Notes under the pieces: model-generated
Seen by the model: the letters and a program-made list of their open reading frames with translations, nothing else
Databases searched by the model: none
What the model was told of the DNA's origin: nothing
In this document: in pieces, positions 1 to 10,919 of the stretch
Layout: each line of letters begins with the position of its first letter
How positions within the stretch are numbered: the first letter of the stretch is position 1
Made by a program: the position numbers and the translations under genes
Source: Osedax fenrisi
Taxonomy: Eukaryota; Annelida; Polychaeta; Sabellida; Siboglinidae
Reading direction: 5' to 3'
Length of the DNA stretch: 64,000 nucleotides
Assembly: GCA_964019155.1 (NCBI GenBank)
Contig: CAXHSG010000162.1
Coordinates: forward strand, 812,001-876,000

Positions 1-45
1 AATACCAATACAGTATTAATATAAACTGCGAGATAATAATACCAA

Positions 46-71
46 AGATTTTGCGAAGCAAAGATATAATA
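46..71 (+). repeat. Hairpin repeat, copy 1 of an inverted pair
   Basis: The sequence runs AAAGATTTTGCGAAGCAAAG followed by ATATAA. It contains a small hairpin with stem TTTGC/GCAAA and loop GAA. Its reverse complement recurs near 453-479 with almost complete identity. The two copies differ at two stem positions that compensate each other (see the second copy). The function is unknown. Confidence 0.65.
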
Positions 72-452
72 CTCCCTATGCATGCAACGTAATTTAGTAA
101 TATCCCCAACCGCTGCTAGCAGTAGTATCGAAATCACTGAAATAGATTTAGGTTCGGCTCTGTTTGCATACAACAATGTTTTCATTGCTCTATTAAATTA
201 CATGCAATATAAATTAGCTTTTACTCACTAAATATATACTTATAGTATTTAAACCATACATATCATATTTGTTTGTTATATATTAGTAATGAACACTTAG
301 TTTTCATCATATAAATATTAATTTAAAGCATATTATTTAACATTTTAAAAGTGTATAGTTAAATACGAATTTACATTATAAACAACACATAGTTCCTAGG
401 TGGAACTGGGGTATTTTGTATACAAATTCGAATTACACGATTTCGCGTAAGT

Positions 453-482
453 GTTATATCTTTCCTTCGGAAAATCTTTGAT
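453..482 (-). repeat. Hairpin repeat, copy 2, with compensatory stem change
   Basis: Read on the - strand this gives AAAGATTTTCCGAAGGAAAG followed by ATATAAC. The stem is TTTCC/GGAAA at 461-473 on the + strand. Relative to copy 1 the inner pair is swapped from G-C to C-G, so both sides changed and pairing is kept. The arms lie about 380 bp apart and could also pair with each other. Confidence 0.65.
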
Positions 483-1086
483 AATACCGTACAAATGTAA
501 AATAATTATACAATATGCATTATCAGTGATTTATTATTTAAATATTACATATATATGTATTATATAATAGTGTTTAACATCATATATATTATGTAGTGAT
601 GTAAACAATTTGAATATTTAGATTAGAATATTAAAAAAGTATTCATGGGATTAAAGTAGTAGTATTAATATTTTTGTGTACGGTATTAGTATAGCAGTTA
701 TTTCATAATTGGAATTTTCAGTTTTCTATAAGCAATAAATATAGTATATTAAGTAATTATAGTATTATTTAATACTTTAAAATATTAATAATTTATTACT
801 ATAATATTAATAAATATATGAATTATAATATCATATTATAAATATACATAAGTATGTTAAAATGGTTTTCGCCGAAGATTACAAATAAACTACCCTGTTT
901 GGTTAGAACGGACAAACGGCAATTTTATTTAAAACTATATTTATTAAATTACTTTTATTTCTATATTAACTAATGCTGATTGTATATTTTTATAATGTAT
1001 AACTATTATATTGTTAACAGTATTTAATATGATATGGTATTATAATAATCATATAATATATATGGATACAGGAGAAGCAGACCACC

Positions 1087-1197
1087 GATATATTTAAGAG
1101 CCGCCCATCGATGTAAATATATGTTACGATTTCACACGCTAAAATATTCCATATGAGTAACATACATACGTTGTTTATGTGTATTATCATATTAACA
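1087..1197 (+). repeat. Inverted-repeat segment L, left copy
   Basis: This segment matches the reverse complement of about 2008-2137. The strongest block is GATTTCACACGCTAAAATAT followed by TCCATA and GAGTAACATACATA, with one substitution in that stretch. The block AAGAGCCGCCCA is also shared. It lies about 75 bp left of foldback element 1. Its partner lies left of element 2, so the two L segments and two elements do not form a simple nested palindrome. Confidence 0.75.
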
Positions 1198-1270
1198 CAA
1201 ATATATATTATAATTATATACATATATATTATACATGTATAATAATATTAATAGTAACTGTACGGATTAT

Positions 1271-1655
1271 GGTCAAAAGCTTCGCGATTGATGAGCAATT
1301 TGAATGCCCGCAAAATTGTTTATGTGAATTAGTGAATTTACAATAGCTTATGATTGGCCATTATAATTAGCGTATGTCTATTTATAGACTATCATACATG
1401 CAATGGCTTATCATTAACATGTGTGTGTGTTTTATAGGCTCACTCGGGATGTAATGCAGCTAAAAAAACCTAGCAATATTAAAAATAAACCCAACAAAAC
1501 CAAACCAAACAAGTGAAAATAACTAAAACTAAAAATATTAATGTTTGTACAAACAATCATACGGCGTATGATTCATACGCTATTGTAAATTCACTAATTC
1601 GAATAAACAATTTTGCGGGCATTCAAATTGCGCATCAATCGCGAAGCTTTTGACC
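1271..1655 (+). mobile_element. Foldback / MITE-like element, copy 1
   Basis: This is a 385-bp element bounded by GGTCAAAAGCTTCGCGATTG at the left and its exact reverse complement at the right. The terminal inverted repeats run about 82 bp with about four mismatches, so they cover over 40% of the element. There is no coding capacity, so it would be non-autonomous and mobilised in trans, if mobile at all. Its core (about 1429-1520) carries ACTCGGGATGTAATGCAGCT followed by a run of A and CCCAACAAAACC-type sequence; this is homologous to the roughly 90-bp units of the modules at 3666-6412. No clear target-site duplication flanks it: the left flank is GGATTAT and the right flank AGGTACC. Superfamily not assigned. 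Confidence 0.75.
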
Positions 1656-2007
1656 AGGTACCAACTGTACAATTAAATATTTTATTTTTTATTAAATTTC
1701 AATTTGTACTATTAGAAATTATAAGGTACTATAATGGATAACATATTGATGGATTATATTATACATATATAATATATTGGTTCTACTTGAAATTAAACAG
1801 ACATTCTAAAACTATATCGATCTCATGTGTACGTAACATATTCGAATAATAATCGAATGATTTCTAATAGTTAAATAAATTAAAATATAATAAAAAACAA
1901 ATTTATTAACAAATATTTAATTGTACAATTACTATAACGGATAACTATAGATATATATATATATGGATTATATTATTATACATATAATTATAAGATATAT
2001 TTGTGGA
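1656..2007. other. A+T-rich spacer with internal inverted and direct repeats
   Basis: This stretch lies between element 1 and inverted segment L'. No gene is visible. About 1668-1715 and 1858-1935 are imperfect inverted repeats of each other, sharing TTTCTAATAGT and ATATTTAATTGTACAATT-type blocks. About 1729-1775 and 1927-1985 are imperfect direct repeats containing ACTATAA-GGATAAC and GGATTATATTAT. The spacer has therefore been rearranged along with its neighbours. Confidence 0.5.
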
Positions 2008-2137
2008 TTTGTTTAATATGATATAATACACAAAAGCAGTTTATGTATGTTACTCGTATGGAATATTTTAGCGTGTGAAATCAAGCGTAACATATTTACT
2101 TTAGTGACATATATTTATTAATTGGGCGGCTCTTATA
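2008..2137 (-). repeat. Inverted-repeat segment L', right copy
   Basis: This is the inverted copy of 1087-1197, carrying the same ACGCTAAAATATTCC core on the - strand. It is slightly longer because of short insertions, including one around ATGTCACTAAAGTAAAT on the - strand. It sits 80 bp left of foldback element 2. Confidence 0.75.
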
Positions 2138-2156
2138 TATTAGTAAGACCGCCCAA
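2122..2156. repeat. G+C-rich hairpin TTGGGCGG / CCGCCCAA
   Basis: Perfect 8-base arms at 2122-2129 and 2149-2156 enclose a 19-base loop. One arm (CCGCCC) is also present in the left segment L near 1101. It is followed by CGGCGGCC near 2177-2184. No terminator or RNA-gene function can be assigned; it is simply the strongest G+C stem in the left flank. Confidence 0.5.
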
Positions 2157-2186
2157 ATTGAACTCTTAATTATATCGGCGGCCTGA

Positions 2187-2209
2187 ATATATATATATAT
2201 ATATATATT
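2187..2209. repeat. Short (AT)n microsatellite
   Basis: An uninterrupted AT dinucleotide run of about 22 bases lies immediately left of GGTACCT and foldback element 2. Confidence 0.8.
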
Positions 2210-2217
2210 CGGTACCT

Positions 2218-2597
2218 GGTCAAAAGCTTCGCGATTGATGCGCGATTTGAACGCCCGCAAAATTGTTTATTCGAATTACTGAATTTACAATAGCGTATGA
2301 TTGTTTGTTGAAACATTAATATTTATAGTTTTAGTTATTTTCACTTGTTTGGTTTGATTTGGTTGGGTTAATTTTAATATTTTTTTAGGTTTTTTTAGCT
2401 GCATTACTGTAAATGATTACATCCCGAGTGAGCTTATAAAACACACATATATAAATATATGGTAATTATAAGCCGTTGCATGTATGATAGTCTATAAATA
2501 AACATACGCTAATTATAATGACCAATCATAAGCTATTGTAGAACCACTAATTCGAATAAACAAGTTTGCGGGCGTTTAATACGCGAAGCTTTTGACC
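2218..2597 (-). mobile_element. Foldback / MITE-like element, copy 2 (inverted)
   Basis: This is a 380-bp second copy of the element at 1271-1655, in the opposite orientation. The left terminus is GGTCAAAAGCTTCGCGATTG and the right terminus ends GCGAAGCTTTTGACC. The right inverted repeat has lost about 11 bp relative to copy 1. The core (about 2338-2446, - strand) again carries the CTCGGGATGTAAT / GCAGCTAAAAAAACC block, here with a roughly 12-bp insertion splitting it. Flanks mirror those of copy 1 by 7 bp on each side (GGTACCT left, ATAATCC right). That suggests copying by inverted duplication including some flank, or true ends lying 7 bp further out. Confidence 0.75.
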
Positions 2598-3530
2598 ATA
2601 ATCCATATATTCAATTAATAATATTGATCAATAATTATACTTATTTCAATAGTTTCATTTTAATATAAAATGCATGTTAAAATGTATATTTTAATAAATA
2701 AACACAAGAATATAATAATCTATTGATACTTGATAATTAAAGTTAACTTATGCTATCATAATACCAACTATATGATACATTTTCATAATTAAAATTTCAT
2801 ATTTTTATTTTGAAATAAAATTTACATTAGTTCGTATAGATTCTATAATAGAGCCCGTTTTTATATCTAAGTAATTTATCTAATATATATTATAATTATG
2901 CTTACATATTATTTAATAATAATTTATTATGATATAATAATTATAATATAATTATTAAAATGTGACATGTGCTTTTTAAATTATCCGAAAAATTCTTATA
3001 TAAACATAATATAAAAATAAAAGACATATTTATTTTATATAATGAAGATATTATATGATATAAATAATATATAGTTATTTTTAAATATAACTAACCATAT
3101 ATAATATGTTCGTGATTGATAGAAAAGGTAAAATAGTTTAAATTATCCAATATTATATTGAATATACGAATTTAATTTAATATGTATATATATAAAAAGG
3201 TCATGACATTTGTCATTAATTATAGAACATATATATCAGAAAATAATAAAGTTGGAGCGAAACCTTTAAAATTCAGATTGTCCACAAAATAATTATTTTA
3301 TGCATACCTTAATATTGTCAACAAAAGAGTTAGCTTATACATAATTTTTATTTGGTAGACAATATTTTTATATATATTTTATTATTCATTATTTTGAAAA
3401 AATAATTAGATATATTCAAAGAGTATATCATAATTAATTAGTATGTAAATTTTCACCTTCATGGCTATCTTATAAAAAATGGTTACCAAATGATTATATT
3501 TTGCATTGTCCACCAACTGGTTATATTACG
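2598..3530. other. A+T-rich non-coding DNA, nothing recognised
   Basis: No open frame of note, no RNA gene, and no tandem repeat or inverted repeat that I could trace. It is composed of A+T-rich words with scattered short homopolymers. It separates the foldback-element region from the telomere-like modules. Confidence 0.6.
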
Positions 3531-3607
3531 ACTATATATATATATATATTACTATCTGTATACATACATATATATAATAAATATTATATTATTATTATAT
3601 TATATAT

Positions 3608-3665
3608 AAACCCAAACCCAAACTCAACCCAAACTCAACCCAAACCCAAACCCAAACCCAGACCC
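3608..3665 (-). repeat. Telomere-like (TTTGGG/TTGGG)n tract
   Basis: The + strand consists of CCCAAA, CCCAA and ACTCAACCC-type units, so the G-rich strand is the - strand. Interspersed 5- and 6-base spacing and CTCAA variants show it is degenerate and internal, not an active chromosome end. The - strand can meet the four-GGG pattern for a G-quadruplex. Confidence 0.7.
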
Positions 3666-3955
3666 GGGAAGTAAACTCGGGAAGTAATGCAGCTAAAAAA
3701 AACCACCAAAAATTAAAACTTAACCCAACCTAACCAATACCGTGAAAATCTACTTTTATAGGCAAATTCGGGAAGTAATGCAGCTAAAAAAAACCTACCA
3801 AAATTAAAACTTAACCCAACCCTAACCCAAACCTAAACCAAAACCCAAACCCAAACCCAAACCCAAGCCAATAATGCAGCTAAAAAAAACTACCAAAAAT
3901 TAAAACTTAACCCAAACCTAACCACAACCGTGAAAATAACAATATATATTAATTC
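3666..3955 (+). repeat. Roughly 90-bp CTCGGGAAGTAATGCAGC units (module 1)
   Basis: Two near-complete units begin near 3675 and 3777, and a truncated one begins at AATGCAGC near 3873, after a CCCAAA tract at 3811-3866. Unit order is CTCGGGAAGTAATGCAGC, A-run, CC-ACC-AAAATTAAAACTTAACCC, CCTAACC, then CCGTGAAAATC and TTTTATAGGC. The same unit lies in the core of both foldback elements. Confidence 0.7.
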
Positions 3956-4032
3956 ACTCGGGAAGTAATGGGGTATACGATATTGAGGTATTCTGTTGCT
4001 AGCTTCTATTAGTGCGTTACGTATGTATTATA
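3956..4032 (+). repeat. Conserved segment GGGGTATACGATATTGAGG, copy 1
   Basis: This stretch of about 77 bp runs from GGAAGTAATGGGGTATACGA through TTCTGTTGCTAGCTTCTATT to TGCGTTACGTATGTATTATA. It recurs almost unchanged at 5307-5383 and 6411-6488. It has the most complex sequence of the module and is not internally repetitive. No open frame or RNA family is recognised. Confidence 0.75.
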
Positions 4033-4690
4033 GGATTTAAAGTCATTTTTTTTAATATATACTATTTACTATCTAAGATTCGCATTTACATTTTATTAAT
4101 TTTGTCACTATTTAAATGTTACTATTCAATGGGATTTAAAGTCATTTAAAAAAAAAATTGTAATAGATAATATTTATTATACTATTCTATAGGATTTCAT
4201 GTAATTTTTAATTATTTTTTTTAATAGATACTATTTACTATCTAATATTCAAATTTACATTTTATTAATTTTTTCACTATTTAAATATTACTATTCTATG
4301 GGATTTAAAGTCATTTAAAAAAAAAATTGTCATAGATAATATTTATTATACTATTATACTATTCTATAGGATTTCATGTCATTTTTAATTATTTTTTTTA
4401 ATAGATACTATTTACTATCTAATATTCACATTTACATTTTATTAATTTGTTCACTATTTAAATATTACTATTCTATGTCATTTAAAGTAATTTAAAAAAA
4501 AAATTTAATAAATAATATTTATTATACTATTCTATAGGATTTCATGTAATTTTTAATTATTTTTTTTAATAGATACTATTTACTATTTAATATTCACATT
4601 TACATTTTATTAATTTGTTTCACTATTTAAATGTTACTATTCTATGGGATTTAAAGTAATTTAAAAAAAAATTTAATAAATAATATTTTG
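4033..4690 (+). repeat. Dimeric A+T tandem repeat, module 1
   Basis: Period is about 160-180 bp, made of two halves that both begin GGATTTAAAGTCATTT or GGATTTCATGTAATTT. One half continues into a T-run and contains ACTATTTACTATCTAA and TTTACATTTTATTAATTTT. The other half continues into an A-run and ATTGTAATAGATAATATTTA. Starts are seen near 4033, 4132, 4192, 4301 and 4369, continuing with decay to about 4690. Confidence 0.75.
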
Positions 4691-4778
4691 TGTATAATAT
4701 GTGTATATATATATATATATTACTATCTGTATACATACATATATATAATAAATATTATATTATTATTATATTATATAT

Positions 4779-4922
4779 AAACCCAACCCAAACCCAAACC
4801 CAACCCAAACCCAACCCAACTAACCTAAACCCAAACCCAAACACAAACCCAAACCCAAACCCAAACCCAACCCAAACCCGACCCAACCCACCTAAACCCA
4901 ACCCAAACCCAAACCCAAACCA
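4779..4922 (-). repeat. Telomere-like (TTTGGG/TTGGG)n tract
   Basis: About 144 bp of CCCAAA and CCCAA units on the + strand, with occasional CCTAA and CCCGA variants. An open frame crossing 4690-4926 translates this tract as a proline/asparagine run; it is a by-product of the repeat. Confidence 0.75.
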
Positions 4923-5142
4923 ATAATGCAACTAAAAAAAACCACCAAAAATTAAAACTTAACCCAACATAACCAATACCGTGAAAATCTACTTTTATAG
5001 GCAAACTCGGGAAGTAATGCAGCTAAAAAAAACCACCACAAATTAAAACTTAACCCAACCTAACCAATACCGTGAAAATCTACTTTTATAGGCAAACTCG
5101 GGAAGTAATGCAGCTAAAAAAAACCTACCAAAATTAAAACTT
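4922..5142 (+). repeat. Roughly 90-bp CTCGGGAAGTAATGCAGC units (module 2)
   Basis: One truncated unit starts at AATGCAAC (about 4925). Full units start at the CTCGGG near 5007 and near 5097, about 90 bp apart. Each carries TTTTATAGGCAAACTCGGG at its junction, which fixes the period. Confidence 0.75.
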
Positions 5143-5220
5143 AACCCAACCCAAACCCAACCCACCTAAACCCAAACCCAAACCTAAACCAAAACCCAAA
5201 CCAAAACCCAAACCCAAACC
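5143..5220 (-). repeat. Telomere-like tract
   Basis: CCCAAA, CCCAA and CCTAAA units on the + strand, interrupted by AAACC variants. It merges on the right into a truncated roughly 90-bp unit at AATGCAGC. Confidence 0.65.
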
Positions 5221-5306
5221 AATAATGCAGCTAAAAAAAACTACCAAAAATTAAAACTTAACCCAAACCTAACCACAACCGTGAAAATAACAATATATAT
5301 GAATTC

Positions 5307-5383
5307 ACTCGGGAAGTAATGGGGTATACGATATTGAGGTATTCTGTTGCTAGCTTCTATTAGTGCGTTACGTATGTATTATA
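5307..5383 (+). repeat. Conserved segment GGGGTATACGATATTGAGG, copy 2
   Basis: This copy appears identical to copy 1 over the central part. It is preceded by GAATTCACTC where copy 1 has TAATTCACTC. Confidence 0.75.
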
Positions 5384-5730
5384 GGATTTAAAGTCATTTT
5401 TTTTTAATATATACTATTTACTATCTAAGATTCGCATTTACATTTTATTAATTTTTACACTATTTAAATGTGATTACTATTCAATGGGATTTAAAGTCAT
5501 TTAAAAAAAAAATTGTAATAAATAATATTTATTATACTAGGATTTAAAGTCAATTTTTTTAATTTTTTTTAATATATACTATCTAATACATACTATTTAC
5601 TATCTAAGATTCACATTTACATTTTATTAATTTGTTCACTATTTAAATGTTACTATTCAATGGGATTTAAAGTCATTTAAAAAAAAAATTGTAATAGATA
5701 ATATTTATCATACTAGGATTTAAAGTCATT
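5384..5730 (+). repeat. Dimeric A+T tandem repeat, module 2
   Basis: Same GGATTTAAAGTCATTT-headed halves as in module 1. A copy near 5540 is shortened and carries two successive T-runs. TTTACATTTTATTAATTT is present near 5448 and 5618. Confidence 0.7.
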
Positions 5731-5748
5731 TTTTATGTATATAAAGTC

Positions 5749-5923
<175 letters not shown>

Positions 5924-5960
5924 TATATAATAAATATTATATTATTATTATATTATATAT

Positions 5961-6209
5961 AAACCCAACCCAACTCACCTAAACCCAAACACAAACCCAA
6001 CCCAAACCCAAACCCAAACCCAAACCAAAATCCAAACCCAAACCCAACACTAACCCGAACATACCCACCTAAACCCAAACCCAAACCCAAACCCAAACCC
6101 AAACCCAAACCCAAACTCAACCCAAACCCAAATCCAACCCAAACCCAAACTCAACCCAAACCCAAACTCAACCCAAACTCAACCCAAACCCAAACCCAAA
6201 CTCAGACCC
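5961..6209 (-). repeat. Telomere-like tract, longest in window
   Basis: About 249 bp of CCCAAA and CCCAA units with scattered ACTCAA, CACTAACCC and AATCC variants. The longest uninterrupted CCCAAA run is at about 6074-6115. The G-rich strand is the - strand. It is followed by CCCGGGAAGTAAACTCGGG, as at 3663. Confidence 0.75.
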
Positions 6210-6410
6210 GGGAAGTAAACTCGGGAAGTAATGCAGCTAAAAAAAACCATCACAAATTAAAACTTAACCCAACCCAATACCGTGAAAATCTACTTTTATA
6301 GGCAAACTCGGGAAGTAATGCAGCTAAAAAAAACCTACCAAAATTAAAACTTAACCCAAACCTAACCACAACCGTGAAAATAACAATATATATTAATATA
6401 CTTCATAAGT

Positions 6411-6488
6411 TCACTCGGGAAGTAATGGGGTATACGATATTGAGGTATTCTGTTGCTAGCTTCTATTAGTGCGTTACGTATGTATTAT
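6411..6488 (+). repeat. Conserved segment GGGGTATACGATATTGAGG, copy 3
   Basis: Same segment as at 3956 and 5307. The left flank differs by a short insertion (ATACTTCATAAG) before TTCACTCGGG. Confidence 0.75.
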
Positions 6489-7104
6489 AGGATTTAAAGT
6501 CATTTTTTTTTTAATATATACTATTTACTATCTAATATTCGCATTTATATTTTATTAATTTTTACACTATTTAAATTTTACTATTCAATGGGATTTAAAG
6601 TCATTTAAAAAAAAAAATGTAATAAATAATATTTATTATACTATTCTTTCATGTAATTTTTAATTATTTTTTTTAATAGATACTATTTACTATCTAATAT
6701 TCAAATTTACATTTTATTAATTTTTTCACTATTTAAATATTACTATTCTATGGGATTTAAAGTCATTTAAAAAAAAAATTGTAATAGATAATATTTATTA
6801 TACTATTCTATAGGATTTAAAGTAATTTTTTTTAACATATACAATTTACTATCTAAGATTCATATTTACATTTTATTCATTTTTTCACTATTTAAATGTT
6901 ACTATTCAATGGGATTTAAAGTCATTTAAAAAAAAAATTTTAATAAATAATATTTATTATACTAGGATTTAAAGTCATTTTTATTAATTTTTACACTATT
7001 TAAATGTTACTATTCAATGGGATTTAAAGTCATTTAAAAAAAAAATGGTAATAGATAATATTTATTTTTCTATAAGATTTAAAGTCATTTTTTTTAATTT
7101 TTTT
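6489..7104 (+). repeat. Dimeric A+T tandem repeat, module 3
   Basis: GGATTTAAAGTCATTT-headed halves occur near 6490, 6590, 6753, 6816, 6911, 6965 and 7020. A copy at 6965 is shortened. The last copy ends in a double T-run (7088-7104) that abuts ACTTATT, the first satellite word. Confidence 0.7.
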
Positions 7105-10100
7105 TACTTATTACGTTTTATTACTTATTACTTATTATGTTTTATTACTTATTACGTTTTATTACTTATTACTTATTACGTTTTATTACTTATTACGTTT
7201 TATTACTTATTACTTATTACATTTTATTACTTATTACGTTTTATTACTTATTACGTTTTATTACTTATTATTTATTAATTATTACGTTTTATTACTTATT
7301 ACTTATTACGTTTTATTACTTATTACTTATTACTTATTACTTATTACGTTTTTTTACTTATTACTTATTACGTTTTATTACTTATTACTTATTACGTTAT
7401 ATTACTTATTAATAAAACGTAATAATTAAGTTTTATTACTTATTACGTTTTATTACTTATTACGTTTTATTACTTATTACTTATTACGTTTTATTACTTA
7501 TTACGTTTTATTACTTATTACGTTTTATTACTTATTACGTTTTATTACTTATTTAGTTTTATTACTTATTACGTTTTATTACTTATTACGTTTTATTACT
7601 TATTACGTTTTATTACTTATTACTTATTACGTTTTATTACTTATTACTTATTACTTATTACGTTTTATTACTTATTACTTATTACGTTTTATTACTTATT
7701 ACGTTTTATTACTTATTACGTTTTATTACTTATTACGTTTTATTACTTATTACTTATTACGTTTTATTACTTATTACGTTTTATTACTTATTACTTATTA
7801 CATTTTATTACTTATTACTTATTACTTATTACTTATTACGTTTTATTACTTATTACGTTTTATTACTTATTACTTATTACGTTTTATTACTTATTACTTA
7901 TTACGTTTTATTACTTATTACTTATTACGTTTTATTACTTATTACTTATTACGTTTTATTACTTATTAGTTATTAAGTTTTATCACTTATTACGTTTTAT
8001 TACTTATTACTTATTACGTTTTATTACTTATTACTTATTACATTTTATTACTTATTACGTTTTATTACTTATTACTTATTACTTATTACTTATTACGTTT
8101 TTTTACTTATTACTTATTACGTTTTATTACTTATTACTTATTACGTTATATTACTTATTAATAAAACGTAATAATTATGTTTTATTACTTATTACGTTTT
8201 ATTACTTATTACGTTTTATTACTTATTACGTTTTATTACTTATTGCGTTTTATTACTTATTACGTTTTATTACTTATTACGTTTTATTACTTATTACGTT
8301 TTATTACTTATTACTTATTACGTTTTATTACTTATTACGTTTTATTACTTATTACGTTTTATTACTTATTACTTATTACGTTTTATTACTTATTACGTTT
8401 TATTACTTATTACGTTTTATTACTTATTGCGTTTTATTACTTATTACGTTTTATTACTTATTACGTTTTATTACTTATTACGTTTTATTACTTATTACTT
8501 ATTACATTTTATTACTTATTACGTTTTATTACTTATTACGTTTTATTACTTATTACGTTTTATTACTTATTACGTTTTATTACTTATTACTTATTACGTT
8601 TTATTACTTATTACGTTTTATTACTTATTACTTATTACGTTTTATTACTTATTACGTTTTATTACTTATTACGTTTTATTACTTATTACGTTTTATTACT
8701 TATTTAGTTTTATTACTTATTACGTTTTATTACTTATTACGTTTTATTACTTATTACGTTTTATTACTTATTACTTATTACGTTTTATTACTTATTACTT
8801 ATTACTTATTACGTTTTATTACTTATTACTTATTACGTTTTATTACTTATTACGTTTTATTACTTATTACGTTTTATTACTTATTACTTATTACGTTTTA
8901 TTACTTATTACGTTTTATTACTTATTACTTATTACATTTTATTACTTATTACTTATTACTTATTACTTATTACGTTTTATTACTTATTACGTTTTATTAC
9001 TTATTACTTATTACGTTTTATTACTTATTACTTATTACGTTTTATTACTTATTACTTATTACGTTTTATTACTTATTACTTATTACGTTTTATTACTTAT
9101 TAGTTATTAAGTTTTATCACTTATTACGTTTTATTACTTATTACTTATTACGTTTTATTACTTATTACTTATTACATTTTATTACTTATTACGTTTTATT
9201 ACTTATTACTTATTACTTATTACTTATTACGTTTTTTTACTTATTACTTATTACGTTTTATTACTTATTACTTATTACGTTATATTACTTATTAATAAAA
9301 CGTAATAATTATGTTTTATTACTTATTACGTTTTATTACTTATTACGTTTTATTACTTATTACGTTTTATTACTTATTGCGTTTTATTACTTATTACGTT
9401 TTATTACTTATTACGTTTTATTACTTATTACGTTTTATTACTTATTACTTATTACGTTTTATTACTTATTACGTTTTATTACTTATTACGTTTTATTACT
9501 TATTGCGTTTTATTACTTATTACGTTTTATTACTTATTACGTTTTATTACTTATTACGTTTTATTACTTATTACTTATTACATTTTATTACTTATTACGT
9601 TTTATTACTTATTACGTTTTATTACTTATTACGTTTTATTACTTATTACGTTTTATTACTTATTACTTATTACGTTTTATTACTTATTACTTATTACATT
9701 TTATTACTTATTACTTATTACGTTTTATTACTTATTACGTTTTATTACTTATTACGTTTTATTACTTATTACGTTTTATTACTTATTTAGTTTTATTACT
9801 TATTACGTTTTATTACTTATTACGTTTTGTTACTTATTACGTTTTATTACTTATTACGTTTTATTACTTATTACGTTTTATTACTTATTACGTTTTATTA
9901 CTTATTAATAAAACGTAATAATTACGTTTTATTACTTATTACGTTTTATTACTTATTACTTTTTATTACTTATTACTTATTACGTTTTATTACTTATTAC
10001 TTATTACTTATTACGTTTTATTACTTATTACTTATTACGTTTTATTACTTATTACGTTTTATTACTTATTACGTTTTATTACTTATTTAGTTTTATTACT

Positions 10101-10919
10101 TATTACGTTTTATTACTTATTACGTTTTATTACTTATTACGTTTTATTACTTATTACATATTACTTATTACATATTACTTATTACGTTTTATTACTTATT
10201 ACTTATTACGTTTTATTACTTATTACGTTTTATTACTTATTACGTTTTATTACTTATTACGTTTTATTACTTATTAATAAAACGTAATAATTACGTTTTA
10301 TTACTTATTACGTTTTATTACTTATTACGTTTTATTACTTATTACGTTTTATTACTTATTACGTTTTATTACTTATTACGTTTTATTACTTATTACGTTT
10401 TATTACGTTTTATTACTTATTACGTTTTATTACTTATTACATTTTATTACTTATTACGTTTTATTACTTATTACGTTTTATTACTTATTACGTTTTATTA
10501 CTTATTACTTATTACGTTTATTACTTATTACTTATTACTTATTACGTTTTATTACTTATTACTTATTACGTTTTATTACTTATTACTTATTACGTTTTAT
10601 TACTTATTACTTATTACGTTTTATTACTATTAGTTATTAAGTTTTATTACTTATTACGTTTTATTACTTATTACTTATTACGTTTTATTACTTATTACTT
10701 ATTACATTTTATTACTTATTACTTATTACTTATTACTTATTACTTATTACGTTTTATTACTTATTACGTTTTATTACTTATTACGTTTTATTACTTATTA
10801 CTTATTACGTTTTATTACTTATTACTTATTACGTTTTATTACTTATTACTTATTACGTTTTTTTACTTATTACTTATTACGTTTTATTACTTATTACTTA
10901 TTACGTTATATTACTTATT

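Larger units (their letters stand above)
1..1086. other. A+T-rich non-coding DNA with short hairpins
   Basis: No credible coding region, tRNA or rRNA is visible here on either strand; frames are short and stop-rich. The stretch contains several short G+C-bearing palindromes standing out from the A+T background: CTGCTAGCAG at 113-122, a GTTCC/GGAAC stem near 391-405, an imperfect TTACACG/CGCGTAA stem near 433-450, and the paired hairpins annotated separately at 46-71 and 453-482. The rest is A+T-rich sequence without repeats I could follow. Confidence 0.7.
3531..4700 (+). repeat. Telomere-associated module 1
   Basis: First of three tandem modules. The order is: TA run ending TCTGTATACATACATATATA (about 3533-3600), CCCAAA-type tract (3608-3665), roughly 90-bp CTCGGGAAGTAATGCAGC units (3666-3810), a second CCCAAA tract (3811-3866), a further unit (3867-3955), a conserved segment with GGGGTATACGATATTGAGG (about 3956-4032), then a dimeric A+T repeat (4033-4690). 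The module boundary is placed by the recurrence of the TA/TCTGTATACATA block at about 4701. Confidence 0.75.

Noticed and set aside
150..180. tRNA-like GGTTCGGCTC motif
   Set aside because: No acceptor, D or anticodon arms can be folded around it; it is a chance resemblance to a T-arm.
1014..1223. 69-codon frame on the - strand
   Set aside because: It lies within inverted-repeat segment L, has low-complexity hydrophobic A+T-driven composition (Ile, Tyr) and no recognisable domain. It is a likely chance frame.
2122..2156. Rho-independent terminator
   Set aside because: The TTGGGCGG/CCGCCCAA stem has a 19-base loop, no following T-run and no upstream gene. A bacterial terminator call is not supported.
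1271..2597. Autonomous DNA transposon
   Set aside because: Neither copy has room for, or trace of, a transposase; at under 400 bp they can only be non-autonomous or foldback elements.
4690..4926. 78-codon + strand frame with a Pro-Asn-Pro run
   Set aside because: It is a translation of the TA run and the CCCAAA telomere-like tract, and has no independent support.
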